Source: Paenibacillus sp. CF384 (GTDB lineage Bacteria; Bacillota; Bacilli; Paenibacillales; Paenibacillaceae). Taken from it: a stretch of DNA of 64,000 bases. A program made the translations under genes and the position numbers. Location: contig NZ_FNNV01000011.1 in assembly GCF_900106745.1 (NCBI RefSeq), forward strand, positions 62,001 to 126,000. Direction: 5' to 3'. The notes under the pieces are model-generated. The model did no database searches. It saw nothing but the letters and a program-made list of their open reading frames with translations, and was not told where the DNA came from. The first letter of the stretch is position 1, and each line of letters begins with the position of its first letter. Positions 38,336 through 48,065 of this stretch are shown here, piece after piece.

Positions 38336-39556
38336 ATGAAACGTAATATCAGTACACTAATAATTGTTTTATTGCTCCTTCTAGGATTCTTATTCCCTTC
38401 GTCGAGCGGAGGAGTTATTTCAATGAATTTCACTCTGCTACATACTTACGTATTGATAATTCTGCTATCTATTTTTTTAGTTCTTAATAAGACCAATAAG
38501 CGTAACATATTCATTTCAATTTTGATTAATATAATTTTGTTATTATCGACATTACTGCACACAGTCCTCAATAGCGGTGGTTTAGAACGCATTTCGTGGG
38601 GGAGCTATCTACCTTTCTTAGCCTTATCGCTACTTTATCCAATCTCATTTTTAAAGATAGAGTACAACTTTGCCGTTCTACGGAAGCTCTTTCTTCTAAT
38701 CAATTTGTTAAATATTATCGTAGGTATACTGATTGTATACCAGTCTTTTTTTGTGAAGCTGTTTTTTATTAACCACTTTTCGATGGGTTACCCTGAGTTG
38801 GTATCTAACATGTTAGCATTTGACAAACCTGTCAATGTGTTCGGATCACATGCGATTGCTAGCAACTTCTTTTTTCTCCTTTTCTATATGAGCTATCAAA
38901 CATTCATACATACAAAGAGCAAATTCAGTTTGAGCCTAGCTTTAGCTGATTTATACTTGATCGCCAACTTAAAATCTGTTTCTTCTTACATTCTACTTTT
39001 AATCGGCGTGATTCTGATATTCGTCCACCTAGTCAGGGAGTACAGATTTTTCAAAGTGGTTGGCTTACCTATTGCTGCAATTTTTTCCGCCGTTTATGTG
39101 TATAACCCAAGTAGCGCTATACGTTCAGTATTTAACTCAAAAAACAATGGTTTTCTTGGTAGATACTCTAATGACGGAGTTTTCGCAGATACAATTAGCT
39201 ACATCACCCACAATTTGCTCCCTGTCGGACTGTGGTATTCTGAGGACTTTTTCGTTACCGATTCCGGATACATTGTGTACTTTTTGAAAGGGTCAATATT
39301 TATGGTGGCCGCCATCTACATTGGGTTGTTCTTTTTAATGAGGCATAATATTTCTAACAGACGGATTGCTAATAGCTTATTCGTAATATTTTGTATGTTC
39401 GAAGTAGGTTACCCGATGCTAACCTTCCACCGGATGCTCTGCATTCTCCCGTTTGTAATGATTTACCTGAACAATTTAGAAAAGGTGGAAGTTACTGAGA
39501 AGCAGCCTGTTAAGATATCTTCTGCTAAGAAATTACTAAGCCAGCACGGCAGTTAA
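38336..39556 (+). CDS. Wzy-like polysaccharide polymerase (O-antigen ligase-like)
   Basis: 406 residues from ATG 38336 (MKRNISTLIIVLLLL), after GAAGAAGGG. The upstream in-frame GTG 38216 would add 40 residues that overlap a promoter. There are about ten to twelve hydrophobic helices and a larger extracytoplasmic loop (about 260-310, SAIRSVFNSKNNGFLGRYSNDG). Wzy proteins share topology rather than sequence, so the call depends on topology and on the absence of any other polymerase in the cluster. It lies 10 kb from the flippase, beyond the GH5 gene and in AT-rich DNA. Confidence 0.72.
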   Translation: MKRNISTLIIVLLLLLGFLFPSSSGGVISMNFTLLHTYVLIILLSIFLVLNKTNKRNIFISILINIILLLSTLLHTVLNSGGLERISWGSYLPFLALSLLYPISFLKIEYNFAVLRKLFLLINLLNIIVGILIVYQSFFVKLFFINHFSMGYPELVSNMLAFDKPVNVFGSHAIASNFFFLLFYMSYQTFIHTKSKFSLSLALADLYLIANLKSVSSYILLLIGVILIFVHLVREYRFFKVVGLPIAAIFSAVYVYNPSSAIRSVFNSKNNGFLGRYSNDGVFADTISYITHNLLPVGLWYSEDFFVTDSGYIVYFLKGSIFMVAAIYIGLFFLMRHNISNRRIANSLFVIFCMFEVGYPMLTFHRMLCILPFVMIYLNNLEKVEVTEKQPVKISSAKKLLSQHGS

Positions 39557-40157
39557 CTTATACCATGCATCTCAGGCATTTGTAGCATCATTCGTTTTCC
39601 TGTAATATGTGTCTGTTAACGAGACCCTCTGCTTGTTTCGGGTAATACCATTGGGTGATATACTCGCGGTTTACCAGAGATCAATTATTCGGGTTGTCAC
39701 TACAGTTCCATCAGTCACTGTAGGTGGCATACTCGTGCTACCCTTTATTTTAAACATTGTTACAATTATCTAAATGCAATAGGTAAGGTGCGCCTTTCAA
39801 TAGTAACCAATGTAAAACCATAATCAACTATATTTGCATCGTAAACAGTGTTTAACAGACTAGCAAAGGCGTTATTGATTAGCACATTTGTCAAAGGTGC
39901 CAATATTGCTCCCCCTGCTTTAAGGAACGCGCTCACCGTGGTATTGTTTGTTGGTTTAACAATGATGCTCCCCCAAATCAATAAATGTATCCCTACTGAT
40001 TCTAAACGGTCATTGGTGAATATATTAAGCGTTTCGCCGTTTTACAGTTGTGCTTGAATGTGTTTTTGATCGCCTTCACATCAACATTGTTCTTGAAAAC
40101 GATATTCTACGCAATACAGAGTGCCTGTGTTATTTCCTCGTCCAAGCTATTCTGTAG

Positions 40158-40182
40158 CAAAAGTATACTCAGAATACTTTTG
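40158..40182. repeat. Short inverted repeat CAAAAGTAT/ATACTTTTG
   Basis: Nine-base perfect arms around a 7-base loop. It is not followed by a T run on either strand, so it is unlikely to be a terminator. Confidence 0.4.
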
Positions 40183-40289
40183 AATATGGAATCCTTTCAA
40201 ATGTGAAGTTTTTCAGGTTCTGATAGACGTATGTTCCACCTGCAATTGATAGATATATTGCTATCGCAGCAACGTTCCTTCCAATATTA

Positions 40290-40478
40290 CTAAAGTTTTT
40301 TAGAGACAGTAACATGGCTTAAAATCACTTCAGTATCCGCTGTATTCGGCTCGATATCCATTGCGCCCGGCATATCTGACTTCGTTGTGTTAATAAACTT
40401 GTTGTTGTCAATCAACAATTGGATGCAATCAATAATTGTAATAATGTTCCCTTTCCCATTCAGGTTAACTTTGTCCAC
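40290..40478 (-). pseudogene. Possible decayed dockerin-like fragment
   Basis: A 62-residue reading frame contains DKVNLNGKGNIITIIDCIQL and, after a spacer, AMDIEPNTADTEVIL. These weakly resemble the two EF-hand-like halves of type I dockerin (D-x-N-x-x-G...D and a second D...D-T-x-V). Upstream in the same frame a stop soon appears, and most Asp positions are lost. The resemblance may be chance. No ribosome-binding site. Confidence 0.2.
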
Positions 40479-40825
40479 TCCATAGAGTAGAAAATTTCTG
40501 GAAGTTCAGAAGATGCCCGAAAATTCCTCCATACCCAATATACCCCGTCCCCTATCCATCCTGAGAACTTTTCTTTTTCAATCAACAGAATGGGAACCTC
40601 CAATGCCTCTGCGTTTCGTCAGCTTCTAGCGGCAAGCGAGCTGTGAACTACGAACTACGGTATTCAGTGTGCTGTACTCGGTATTCACTATGTAAATGTT
40701 TCGCCGCACAATACCCTCTATTTCAAGTTTGGTTTGCATAAAATTCCAATTAAATTACATTCTAATGGGGAAAACCTGCAGATTCTGGCCATTTTTGTAA
40801 AAAGGAAGCGCATCCAACTACATCA

Positions 40826-40854
40826 TAGACGCAAGTGGCTTGGTTTGTTATAAT
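40826..40854 (+). promoter_or_regulatory. Promoter of the nuo operon
   Basis: TAGACG (40826-40831), a 17-base spacer, and TG-T-TATAAT with TATAAT at 40849-40854 (extended -10). It lies about 75 bases before the nuoA start. Confidence 0.7.
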
Positions 40855-40926
40855 TATGAGGGAAAATTGACCAAGTTGTCAGCGCCTATCCCGCCCTATA
40901 GACTCATAACCATGGAGGCGAATTGT

Positions 40927-41298
40927 GTGGAGAAGTACATCAACAATTACGTGATTGTGGCGATCTTCATTCTTCTCGGTATCTTGCTCCCGGTGGTTGC
41001 TTTGGCTGTCGGACGTTTGCTGCGTCCGCACAAACCGAATGAAGAGAAGAAGACCACTTACGAGAGCGGGAACGAGCCCGTTGGGGAGGGTCAGGTCCGC
41101 TTTAATGTGCGCTACTACTTGTTTGCGCTCATGTTCGTTATCTTTGATGTCGAAACCGTTTTCCTATACCCTTGGGCCGTTGCGTATAAGCAGCTCGGCT
41201 TATTTGTGCTTGTCGAAATGGCCATTTTCACAGGATTATTGTTAATTGGACTACTCTACGCCTGGAAGAAGAAGGTGCTCAAATGGAATTCAATTTAG
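40927..41298 (+). CDS. nuoA: NADH-quinone oxidoreductase subunit A
   Basis: Membrane-arm subunit of complex I. 123 residues from GTG 40927, chosen because GGAGG (40914-40918) lies 8 bases upstream; longer in-frame versions start 15 bases earlier (ATG 40912) or further up, with no box. Three hydrophobic helices and the conserved loop motifs [20 protein letters not shown] and [12 protein letters not shown] identify it. The 3' end overlaps nuoB by 16 bases. Confidence 0.95.
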   Translation: MEKYINNYVIVAIFILLGILLPVVALAVGRLLRPHKPNEEKKTTYESGNEPVGEGQVRFNVRYYLFALMFVIFDVETVFLYPWAVAYKQLGLFVLVEMAIFTGLLLIGLLYAWKKKVLKWNSI

Positions 41299-41801
41299 AG
41301 TCGATTACGCCCGAGGAACGCAAAGAACTGGAACGCAATGTATTTATGGGTACGCTTGAGGAACTTAAAGCATGGGCCCGAAGTAACTCGCTGTGGCCGC
41401 TGACTTTTGGACTGGCGTGCTGTGCGATTGAGATGATGGGTACGGGTGCATCCCACTATGACTTGGACCGATTCGGCGTGATGTTCCGCACATCGCCGCG
41501 TCAGTCGGACGTGATGATCGTGGCGGGTACGGTCACGAAGAAGATGGGACCGCTGCTTCGTCGGCTCTATGATCAAATGCCTGAGCCCAAATGGGTTATT
41601 GCCATGGGTTCATGCGCGACTGCAGGCGGACCTTATGTGAAATCCTATGCGGTCATGAAAGGCGTCGATCAGATCGTCCCTGTTGATGTGTACATACCGG
41701 GATGTCCGCCGAATCCCGCAGCACTTATCTATGGAATCAATAAACTTCAAGAGAAGATCCGCTACGAGGCGAAGACCGGGAAGCGGGTGACGAATCGATG
41801 A
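41283..41801 (+). CDS. nuoB: NADH-quinone oxidoreductase subunit B
   Basis: Carries iron-sulfur cluster N2 close to the quinone site. 172 residues with the cluster ligands in [19 protein letters not shown] and [10 protein letters not shown] at 41283, overlapping nuoA. The 3' end overlaps nuoC by 4 bases (ATGA). Confidence 0.98.
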   Translation: MEFNLESITPEERKELERNVFMGTLEELKAWARSNSLWPLTFGLACCAIEMMGTGASHYDLDRFGVMFRTSPRQSDVMIVAGTVTKKMGPLLRRLYDQMPEPKWVIAMGSCATAGGPYVKSYAVMKGVDQIVPVDVYIPGCPPNPAALIYGINKLQEKIRYEAKTGKRVTNR

Positions 41802-42709
41802 GCGATGATAAGATGAGCGATGATAAAGAGAAGGAACTGGATCCGAAGGCACAGCCTGAGGAGCCGGGAAGCGAAGCCGCTGCGGAAGCGAAGCCGGAGC
41901 AACCGGTGAGCGAGAACGCTGCGGAGGCGCAGCCGGCGGCACCGGCAGCGAGCGAACCCGCTGCCGCACCGACTGCGCCAGCTGCTGCGGAGCAAGCAGC
42001 TGTTGATCCGGAGCGCGAGGCGAAGCTGAAAGCTGCCGCGGAAGCGCGCGCAGCACGGGCCGCGGCCAAGGCCGCTGCCGAAGGCGAAGGCGGCAGCGCT
42101 GCTCCGGCCGGCGATGTCGATGCGGAGAAGGCAGCGAAGATCAAAGCCGCCGAGGAAGCGCGCGCAGCACGGGCAGCAGCCAAAGCAGCTGCCGAGAGCG
42201 AGGCGGTTCCGGCTGAGCCGAAGCCTCCGTCACCGAAGCAGCCGCAGCTCGATGAAGCTGCTGCCCTCATACGTTCAATCGTAGCTGATGATGCCATCGT
42301 TGAAGCTTACATAAATGAAATAAACGGCCATATGCCGACGCTTGTCATTCGGACGGATCGTCTGCTTGAGAGCGCCGAGCTGTTAAAGTCGCATGAGACG
42401 CAACAATTCGATTACTTGCGGAACTTATCCGGCGTCGATTATGAGACGCATCTGGAAACCGTGTATCATCTGGTATCGCTGCAATCGAAGCGTGAGATGA
42501 CGGTGAAAGTGAAGACCGATCGCGACAATCCGCAAATTCCGTCTGTCGTTCCGATTTGGAATACCGCCAACTGGAATGAGCGCGAGGTGTACGATTTGCT
42601 CGGAATTGATTTTCCCGGTCATCCCGACCTGCGCCGCATCATGATGCCGGACGATTGGGTGGGGTACCCGCTGCGCAAAGATTACGAACCGCTAGACCCG
42701 GAGGTGTGA
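41798..42709 (+). CDS. nuoC: NADH-quinone oxidoreductase subunit C with long Ala/Glu-rich extension
   Basis: Peripheral-arm subunit. The conserved 30-kDa domain occupies about residues 155-303 ([21 protein letters not shown] and [10 protein letters not shown]). Residues 1-150 form an extension rich in Ala, Glu, Lys and Pro. It contains a 38-residue tandem duplication ([20 protein letters not shown] at about 78-97 and its near copy at about 116-135). Most family members lack it or have less. The ATGA overlap with nuoB supports the start. Confidence 0.95.
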   Translation: MSDDKMSDDKEKELDPKAQPEEPGSEAAAEAKPEQPVSENAAEAQPAAPAASEPAAAPTAPAAAEQAAVDPEREAKLKAAAEARAARAAAKAAAEGEGGSAAPAGDVDAEKAAKIKAAEEARAARAAAKAAAESEAVPAEPKPPSPKQPQLDEAAALIRSIVADDAIVEAYINEINGHMPTLVIRTDRLLESAELLKSHETQQFDYLRNLSGVDYETHLETVYHLVSLQSKREMTVKVKTDRDNPQIPSVVPIWNTANWNEREVYDLLGIDFPGHPDLRRIMMPDDWVGYPLRKDYEPLDPEV

Positions 42710-42715
42710 TGAGCC

Positions 42716-43816
42716 GTGATTCGTACAGAAGAACTGCTGCTTAACGTCGGCCCACAGCATCCCAGCACGCACGGCGTATTTCGTATTGTCGTCAAGCTGG
42801 ACGGCGAAGTAATTACGGAAGCAACGCCTGTCATGGGATACCTGCACCGTGGGACTGAGAAGCTTGCGGAGGATTTGAACTATACTCAAATCATTCCTTA
42901 TACCGACCGGATGGATTACGTCTCGGCGATGACAACCAACTATGTGCTCTGCCATGCGGTAGAGACGATGATGGAGCTTGAAATTCCGGAGCGGGCAGAA
43001 TTTATGCGACTGATCGTAATGGAGCTGCAGCGTGTAGCCAGCCACTTGGTGTGGTGGGGCACATACCTGCTAGATATCGGCGCCATGAGTCCGTTCCTAT
43101 TCGCATTCCGCGACCGCGAGATCATTATCAATTTGTTTAATGAGTTATGCGGTGCACGATTAACGTACAACTACATGCGTGTTGGCGGAGTCAAATGGGA
43201 TGCGCCTCCCGGCTGGATCGAGAAGGTGCGCGAGTTTATCCCGTATATGGAAGGCAAGCTTGACGAGTATGACAGACTCATTAGCGGTAACGAAATCTTC
43301 CTGGCTCGGATTAAAGGCATTGGCCGCTACGATGCGCAAACCGCGATCGACTACGGACTCTCCGGAGCGAATCTGCGTTCCACGGGCGTCGATTGGGATC
43401 TGCGCAAAGCAAAGCCGTACAGCTTGTACGACCGCTTCGAATTCGATGTGCCGGTCGGTAAGAATGGCGATTGCTATGATCGTTATCTCATCCGTCTGGA
43501 AGAGATTCGCCAATCGCTTCGTATCTTAAAACAAGCCGTGGAACAATTCCCGTCATCAGGCGATGTTATGGGCAAGGTTCCTCGTGTCATACGGCCGCCG
43601 GCCGGCGAGCTCTATGTCGCGATCGAATCGCCGCGAGGCGAGATCGGCTGTCATATCGTCTCCAAAGGCAAAGCGGAGCCATACCGGCTTAAATTCCGTC
43701 GCCCTTCCTTCGTAAATCTGCAAATCTTGCCCAAGCTGTTAGTCGGGGAAACCATGACCAACCTCATTACCATTCTGGGCGGCATCGATATTGTCGTAGG
43801 GGAGGTTGACTGCTAA
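42716..43816 (+). CDS. nuoD: NADH-quinone oxidoreductase subunit D
   Basis: The 49-kDa-type subunit forming the quinone pocket with NuoB. 366 residues with NVGPQHPSTHGVFRIVVKLD, GYLHRGTEKL, YTDRMDYVSAM and the C-terminal GGIDIVVGEVDC. GTG start at 42716. The TAATG at its end overlaps nuoH. Confidence 0.98.
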   Translation: MIRTEELLLNVGPQHPSTHGVFRIVVKLDGEVITEATPVMGYLHRGTEKLAEDLNYTQIIPYTDRMDYVSAMTTNYVLCHAVETMMELEIPERAEFMRLIVMELQRVASHLVWWGTYLLDIGAMSPFLFAFRDREIIINLFNELCGARLTYNYMRVGGVKWDAPPGWIEKVREFIPYMEGKLDEYDRLISGNEIFLARIKGIGRYDAQTAIDYGLSGANLRSTGVDWDLRKAKPYSLYDRFEFDVPVGKNGDCYDRYLIRLEEIRQSLRILKQAVEQFPSSGDVMGKVPRVIRPPAGELYVAIESPRGEIGCHIVSKGKAEPYRLKFRRPSFVNLQILPKLLVGETMTNLITILGGIDIVVGEVDC

Positions 43817-44826
43817 TGGGATCTTGGCTCGAAGAAACACTGACGTGGGGCAACGCGCTGCTGTTCTTCCTGTGGGGCGTCATCCTGCTCGTGATTGTAC
43901 TCGGCTTCGTGACCTATGCGATCTTCTTCGAGCGTAAGGTTATCGGCTGGATGCAATTCCGGATCGGTCCGAACCGCGTTGGCCCCTGGGGGCTGATGCA
44001 ATCGGTAGCCGATATTACGAAGCTGCTGATTAAAGAAGATACGATCCCGCGCAAAGCAGATCGGCTGCTGTTCATTCTCGCTCCTGCGCTTGCTTATGTG
44101 CCTGCTTTTGCCGTGCTGGCGGTTATCCCGTATACGCAAAAGCTTTATTTTGCCGATATTAACGTGGGTTTGCTCTATTACGTGGCACTGTCGGGCATCT
44201 CGACCATTGCGATTGTACTGGGCGGTTGGTCGTCCAACAATAAGTACGCGCTGCTCGGCGGCATGCGCTCCGCAGCACAAATGATCAGCTACGAAGTCCC
44301 GCTTGTTATCTCCGTAGTCGGCGTCATCATGATGTCGGGCTCGCTCAACCTCCGCTCCATTGCGGAGCAGCAGGGCGATTGGTTCTGGCAGTGGAATTTC
44401 ATTCCGCAAATCATCGGATTCGTGATCTTCGTGATCGCAGCCGTATCGGAGCTCAACCGTACGCCGTTTGACTTGCCGGAGGCTGAATCGGAGCTTGTGG
44501 CCGGTTATCACGTTGAATACAGCGGCTTCCGCTTTGCCTTCTTCATGCTGACAGAATATGTGTACGTGTATGCCATTGCTGCACTCACGACCGTATTGTT
44601 CCTTGGCGGCTGGCATGCACCGGCACCGTTCCTCACGTGGATTCCGGGGATCATCTGGTTCCTTCTTAAGTTCTCGGCAATTGTCTTCTTCTTGTTCTGG
44701 ATCCGTGCGTCGATGCCGCGTATCCGAGTGGATCAGTTGATGGGACTGGGCTGGAAGGTGCTATTGCCGGTAGCGATCCTGAATGTGTTTCTGACGGCGG
44801 TGTATATGGAGTTGTTCGTGAAGTGA
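43816..44826 (+). CDS. nuoH: NADH-quinone oxidoreductase subunit H
   Basis: Membrane subunit that docks the peripheral arm. 336 residues, about eight hydrophobic helices, with FERKVIGWMQFRIGPNRVGP, the quinone-site acidic loop NRTPFDLPEAESELVAGY and IRASMPRIRVDQLM. It starts inside the nuoD stop. Confidence 0.98.
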   Translation: MGSWLEETLTWGNALLFFLWGVILLVIVLGFVTYAIFFERKVIGWMQFRIGPNRVGPWGLMQSVADITKLLIKEDTIPRKADRLLFILAPALAYVPAFAVLAVIPYTQKLYFADINVGLLYYVALSGISTIAIVLGGWSSNNKYALLGGMRSAAQMISYEVPLVISVVGVIMMSGSLNLRSIAEQQGDWFWQWNFIPQIIGFVIFVIAAVSELNRTPFDLPEAESELVAGYHVEYSGFRFAFFMLTEYVYVYAIAALTTVLFLGGWHAPAPFLTWIPGIIWFLLKFSAIVFFLFWIRASMPRIRVDQLMGLGWKVLLPVAILNVFLTAVYMELFVK

Positions 44827-44908
44827 TAAGCTTCTGGCTCGGTAAGGCTGAGGGCTCTGAGAGAAGTGCCTCTAGTAAATATAGCAGTCATGTTCAGGAG
44901 GGAATTGG

Positions 44909-45364
44909 ATGAAAGGTCTCTTAAAAGGGCTTGGTGTTACGCTCAAATCAATGACCGAGAAAAAAGTTACCACTTCCTATCCCGATGTGCCGATCATCAT
45001 GCCGGACCGTTATCGCGGCATCCAGCATTTTGAACCGGACAAATGCATCGTGTGCAATCAGTGTGTACGTATATGTCCGACGGAGTGCATCTCGCTTGTA
45101 GGGAAGGCGAACCCCGATCCGGAGAAAAAAGGGAAGGTCATCGACACGTACGACATCAACTTCGAAATTTGCATACTCTGTGACCTATGCACGGAAGTGT
45201 GTCCGACCGAGGCGATCGTCATGACGGGTAATTTCGAATTGGCGTCTTACAGCAGAGATGAGCTGTTCAAGGATCTGAAATGGCTGGATGAGAACAACCG
45301 CAACGTCCGCCAAGACAATAACAATATCGGTGCTCCCGCAGCTGCCAGGGGAGGCGCGAAATAG
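44909..45364 (+). CDS. nuoI: NADH-quinone oxidoreductase subunit I
   Basis: Two-[4Fe-4S] ferredoxin-like subunit passing electrons toward cluster N2. 151 residues with two cluster motifs, CIVCNQCVRICP and CILCDLCTEVCP. AGGAGGGAA precedes the ATG. The 82-base gap after nuoH is the longest in the operon. Confidence 0.97.
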   Translation: MKGLLKGLGVTLKSMTEKKVTTSYPDVPIIMPDRYRGIQHFEPDKCIVCNQCVRICPTECISLVGKANPDPEKKGKVIDTYDINFEICILCDLCTEVCPTEAIVMTGNFELASYSRDELFKDLKWLDENNRNVRQDNNNIGAPAAARGGAK

Positions 45365-45367
45365 ACG

Positions 45368-45889
45368 ATGTTCAACTTTAATTTCTCCGGTGAATTCGTC
45401 GCCTTCTTCGTCTTCTCCGTCCTGATTATCAGCGGCGCCGTATTGATGGTCAGCTTCACCAAAGTCGTGCACATGGTCGTCTCGCTCGCAGCTGTATTTA
45501 TCGGCATAGCCGGTATGTTCGTTCTGCTGGAAGCGGAGTTTCTGGCTTTCGTGCAGGTGCTCATCTACGCGGGCGCGGTGTCCATTCTGATGATCTTCGG
45601 CATTATGATGACCAAGCATCAGGAGGGGGAGGCCGAGCAGGCGAAGCCGCTTCGTGAAACGCTGACGGCCATCGGCGCACTTGCGCTGTTCGGCATTCTG
45701 TTCTATGCCATCCGTCAGTCCGAGTTTCCAGAACCGGAGCAACCGCTGATGCCGTCGTCGGCAGACAACACGATGGAGATCGGAAAGCTGCTGTTTACCG
45801 GTTATGTCATTCCGTTCGAGCTCGTATCGGTGCTGCTGACGGTTGCCTTTATCGGAGCCATCGTGCTGGCGAAGAAGGAGGCCGAATAG
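45368..45889 (+). CDS. nuoJ: NADH-quinone oxidoreductase subunit J
   Basis: Membrane subunit with five hydrophobic helices, 173 residues, including FLAFVQVLIYAGAVSILMIF. It forms part of the proton-path core. The stop directly precedes the nuoK ATG. Confidence 0.95.
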   Translation: MFNFNFSGEFVAFFVFSVLIISGAVLMVSFTKVVHMVVSLAAVFIGIAGMFVLLEAEFLAFVQVLIYAGAVSILMIFGIMMTKHQEGEAEQAKPLRETLTAIGALALFGILFYAIRQSEFPEPEQPLMPSSADNTMEIGKLLFTGYVIPFELVSVLLTVAFIGAIVLAKKEAE

Positions 45890-46192
45890 ATGCTATCTTC
45901 CTATCTGACTATGGCCGCGATTCTGTTCTGTATCGGCCTTTACGGTGCGCTTGTCAAAAGGAATGCCGTTATCATCCTATTGTCGATTGAGCTCATGCTG
46001 AACGCAGTAAACCTCAACCTCGTCGCATTCTCCAAGTATGGTGTTGTCCCCTCGCTGACAGGACAGATGTTCACCCTGTTCAGCATTGCCGTAGCAGCTG
46101 CTGAAGCGGCTGTCGGAATCGCCGTACTGATTGCGCTGTTCCGCGCACGCGGGACTGTCAATGCGGATGAGTATGACGAAATGAGGAGGTAA
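45890..46192 (+). CDS. nuoK: NADH-quinone oxidoreductase subunit K
   Basis: MrpC-like subunit of 100 residues with three helices. The conserved glutamates are in [14 protein letters not shown] and [10 protein letters not shown]. Confidence 0.97.
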   Translation: MLSSYLTMAAILFCIGLYGALVKRNAVIILLSIELMLNAVNLNLVAFSKYGVVPSLTGQMFTLFSIAVAAAEAAVGIAVLIALFRARGTVNADEYDEMRR

Positions 46193-46196
46193 CGGC

Positions 46197-48065
46197 ATGG
46201 ATACAAGTTTCTCGCAATCAGCCTGGCTGATTCCGCTCTTCCCGTTCGCGGCGTTCCTGCTGCTGCTTGCCTTCGGGCGCGGCCAGCGAATGCTTGGCGT
46301 AACGCTCGGTGTAGTAGGCTCTTTTGCAGCTCTGGTGCTGTCCGTTCTCGTCTTGATCGAGCATATGACAGATGGATCGGCTTATTATCAATATGCTTTC
46401 AAATGGATTGAGCTCGGCAGTCTCGTGATGAATGCCGGCTTCGAGGTCACGAATTTAACAGCAATCATGCTTGTTGTCGTCACTACCGTCAGCTTCTTGG
46501 TGAACGTGTACTCGGCAGGCTACATGAAGACCGATGAACGGATTTCCGTCTTCTACAGCTATGTGGCACTCTTCACGTTCTCGATGCTCGGGCTCGTGCT
46601 GGCTGATAATATGCTGACGCTCTATATTTTCTGGGAGCTGGTAGGGGTTTGTTCGTTCCTGCTCGTAGGGTTCTGGTATAGCAAACCGGAGGCCAAGGCT
46701 GCGGCCAAGAAAGCGTTCATCGTGACGCGGATTGGCGATGCGGGCTTGCTGCTCGGCATTCTGGTGCTCTATTGGTACATGCCGGATCATGCGCTGGATT
46801 TTGTAAGTATCGGTAATGCCTTTGACGGCGGAACCGCTGTCATCGCTGCAGGGGTAACGACTTGGATTGCGGTGCTGATCTTTATCGGCGCTGTCGGCAA
46901 ATCCGGTCAGTTTCCGCTCCATGTCTGGCTTCCGGATGCGATGGAAGGCCCGACGCCGATCAGTGCGCTGATCCATGCTGCAACAATGGTTGCTGCAGGG
47001 ATCTATCTCGTTGCGCGGACGTTTGATATTTTCCAAGCTTCACAGACGGCTATGGATATCGTCGCTTATGTAGGCGGCTTTACCGCCATATTCGCCGCTA
47101 CCATCGGTGTCGCGCAGAATGATATTAAGCGAATACTCGCTTACTCCACGGTCAGCCAGTTAGGCTATATGATGATGGCGCTTGGCCTTGGTTCGATGAC
47201 AGGCGGCATATTTCATCTCTTCACGCATGCCTTCTTCAAAGCACTGCTCTTCCTGGGAGCGGGCAGCGTCATTCATGCCGTACATACGCAAAACATTCAC
47301 GAGATGGGCGGCTTAAGCTCCAAAATGCGCATTACAACCTGGACGTTCGGCATTGGAGCGCTTGCGTTATCCGGTATTCCGCCGTTCTCGGGTTTCTGGT
47401 CCAAGGATTTGATTCTCAATGAGGCGCTTCACGAGAAACCGGTGCTCTTCGTAGTCGGCGTGATCGCGGCATTCTTCACGGCTTTCTACATGTCGAGGCT
47501 GTTCTTCCTCGTCTTTATGGGCAAGCCGAAGGGCGACCATGCCCATGAGTCACCGTCCTCGATGACGATTCCGTTAATCATCCTTGCGGTGCTGGCGGTT
47601 GTGGCCGGTTTTGTACAAACGCCATGGAACGATACGCTCGGAACATGGTTAACCGACGGTGCCGAGAAGGAGCATGGCGGAGGCGGTCTCGTGATGGTGA
47701 TCTCCGCGGCTGTCGGTCTGCTAGGGTTGTATCTGGGCTGGCTCGTATTCGTCAAAGGAACCATTGCACGCGATGCGGTATCCTCGAGGGCGCCTTGGCT
47801 TGTAAGGCTGCTCGAGCGCAAATATTACATGGATGAGCTGTATGACATGCTGCTGGTGCGTCCGCTGCGCGGGCTGGGCCAGTTGCTTAATATGGTGGAT
47901 GACTACGTGGTGGATGGACTTGTTCGCGTAGCAGGCGGAACGGCAGTACTGTTCGGTCGCGGCGGAATAAGGCTTCAATCCGGACAAATCCAAACTTATG
48001 GATTGGTCACGCTGCTGGGTCTCGTCGTTCTTATTGTGGCTATTGTCGGAAGGAGGTTCTGGTGA
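46197..48065 (+). CDS. nuoL: NADH-quinone oxidoreductase subunit L
   Basis: Antiporter-like proton-pumping subunit, 622 residues, with about 15 hydrophobic helices. Key parts: FWELVGVCSFLLVGF, LHVWLPDAMEGPTPISALIH, the LAYSTVSQLGYMM segment, and the C-terminal amphipathic helix region ending in a terminal anchor. A strong GAGGAGGTAA precedes the ATG. Confidence 0.98.
   Translation: MDTSFSQSAWLIPLFPFAAFLLLLAFGRGQRMLGVTLGVVGSFAALVLSVLVLIEHMTDGSAYYQYAFKWIELGSLVMNAGFEVTNLTAIMLVVVTTVSFLVNVYSAGYMKTDERISVFYSYVALFTFSMLGLVLADNMLTLYIFWELVGVCSFLLVGFWYSKPEAKAAAKKAFIVTRIGDAGLLLGILVLYWYMPDHALDFVSIGNAFDGGTAVIAAGVTTWIAVLIFIGAVGKSGQFPLHVWLPDAMEGPTPISALIHAATMVAAGIYLVARTFDIFQASQTAMDIVAYVGGFTAIFAATIGVAQNDIKRILAYSTVSQLGYMMMALGLGSMTGGIFHLFTHAFFKALLFLGAGSVIHAVHTQNIHEMGGLSSKMRITTWTFGIGALALSGIPPFSGFWSKDLILNEALHEKPVLFVVGVIAAFFTAFYMSRLFFLVFMGKPKGDHAHESPSSMTIPLIILAVLAVVAGFVQTPWNDTLGTWLTDGAEKEHGGGGLVMVISAAVGLLGLYLGWLVFVKGTIARDAVSSRAPWLVRLLERKYYMDELYDMLLVRPLRGLGQLLNMVDDYVVDGLVRVAGGTAVLFGRGGIRLQSGQIQTYGLVTLLGLVVLIVAIVGRRFW

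Larger units (their letters stand above)
39557..40926. other. 1.4-kb decayed region between wzy-like gene and nuoA
   Basis: No intact gene. It has short open frames on both strands without ribosome-binding sites, an AT-rich interval, a 9+9-base inverted repeat (40158-40182) and a dockerin-like remnant (40290-40478). The promoter of the nuo operon lies at 40826-40854. The region looks like a graveyard of an older accessory segment. Confidence 0.65.

Noticed and set aside
39766..40057. Overlapping 71- and 69-codon frames on both strands
   Set aside because: Both hydrophobic and mutually antisense, no ribosome-binding sites; cannot both be real and neither resembles a known protein.
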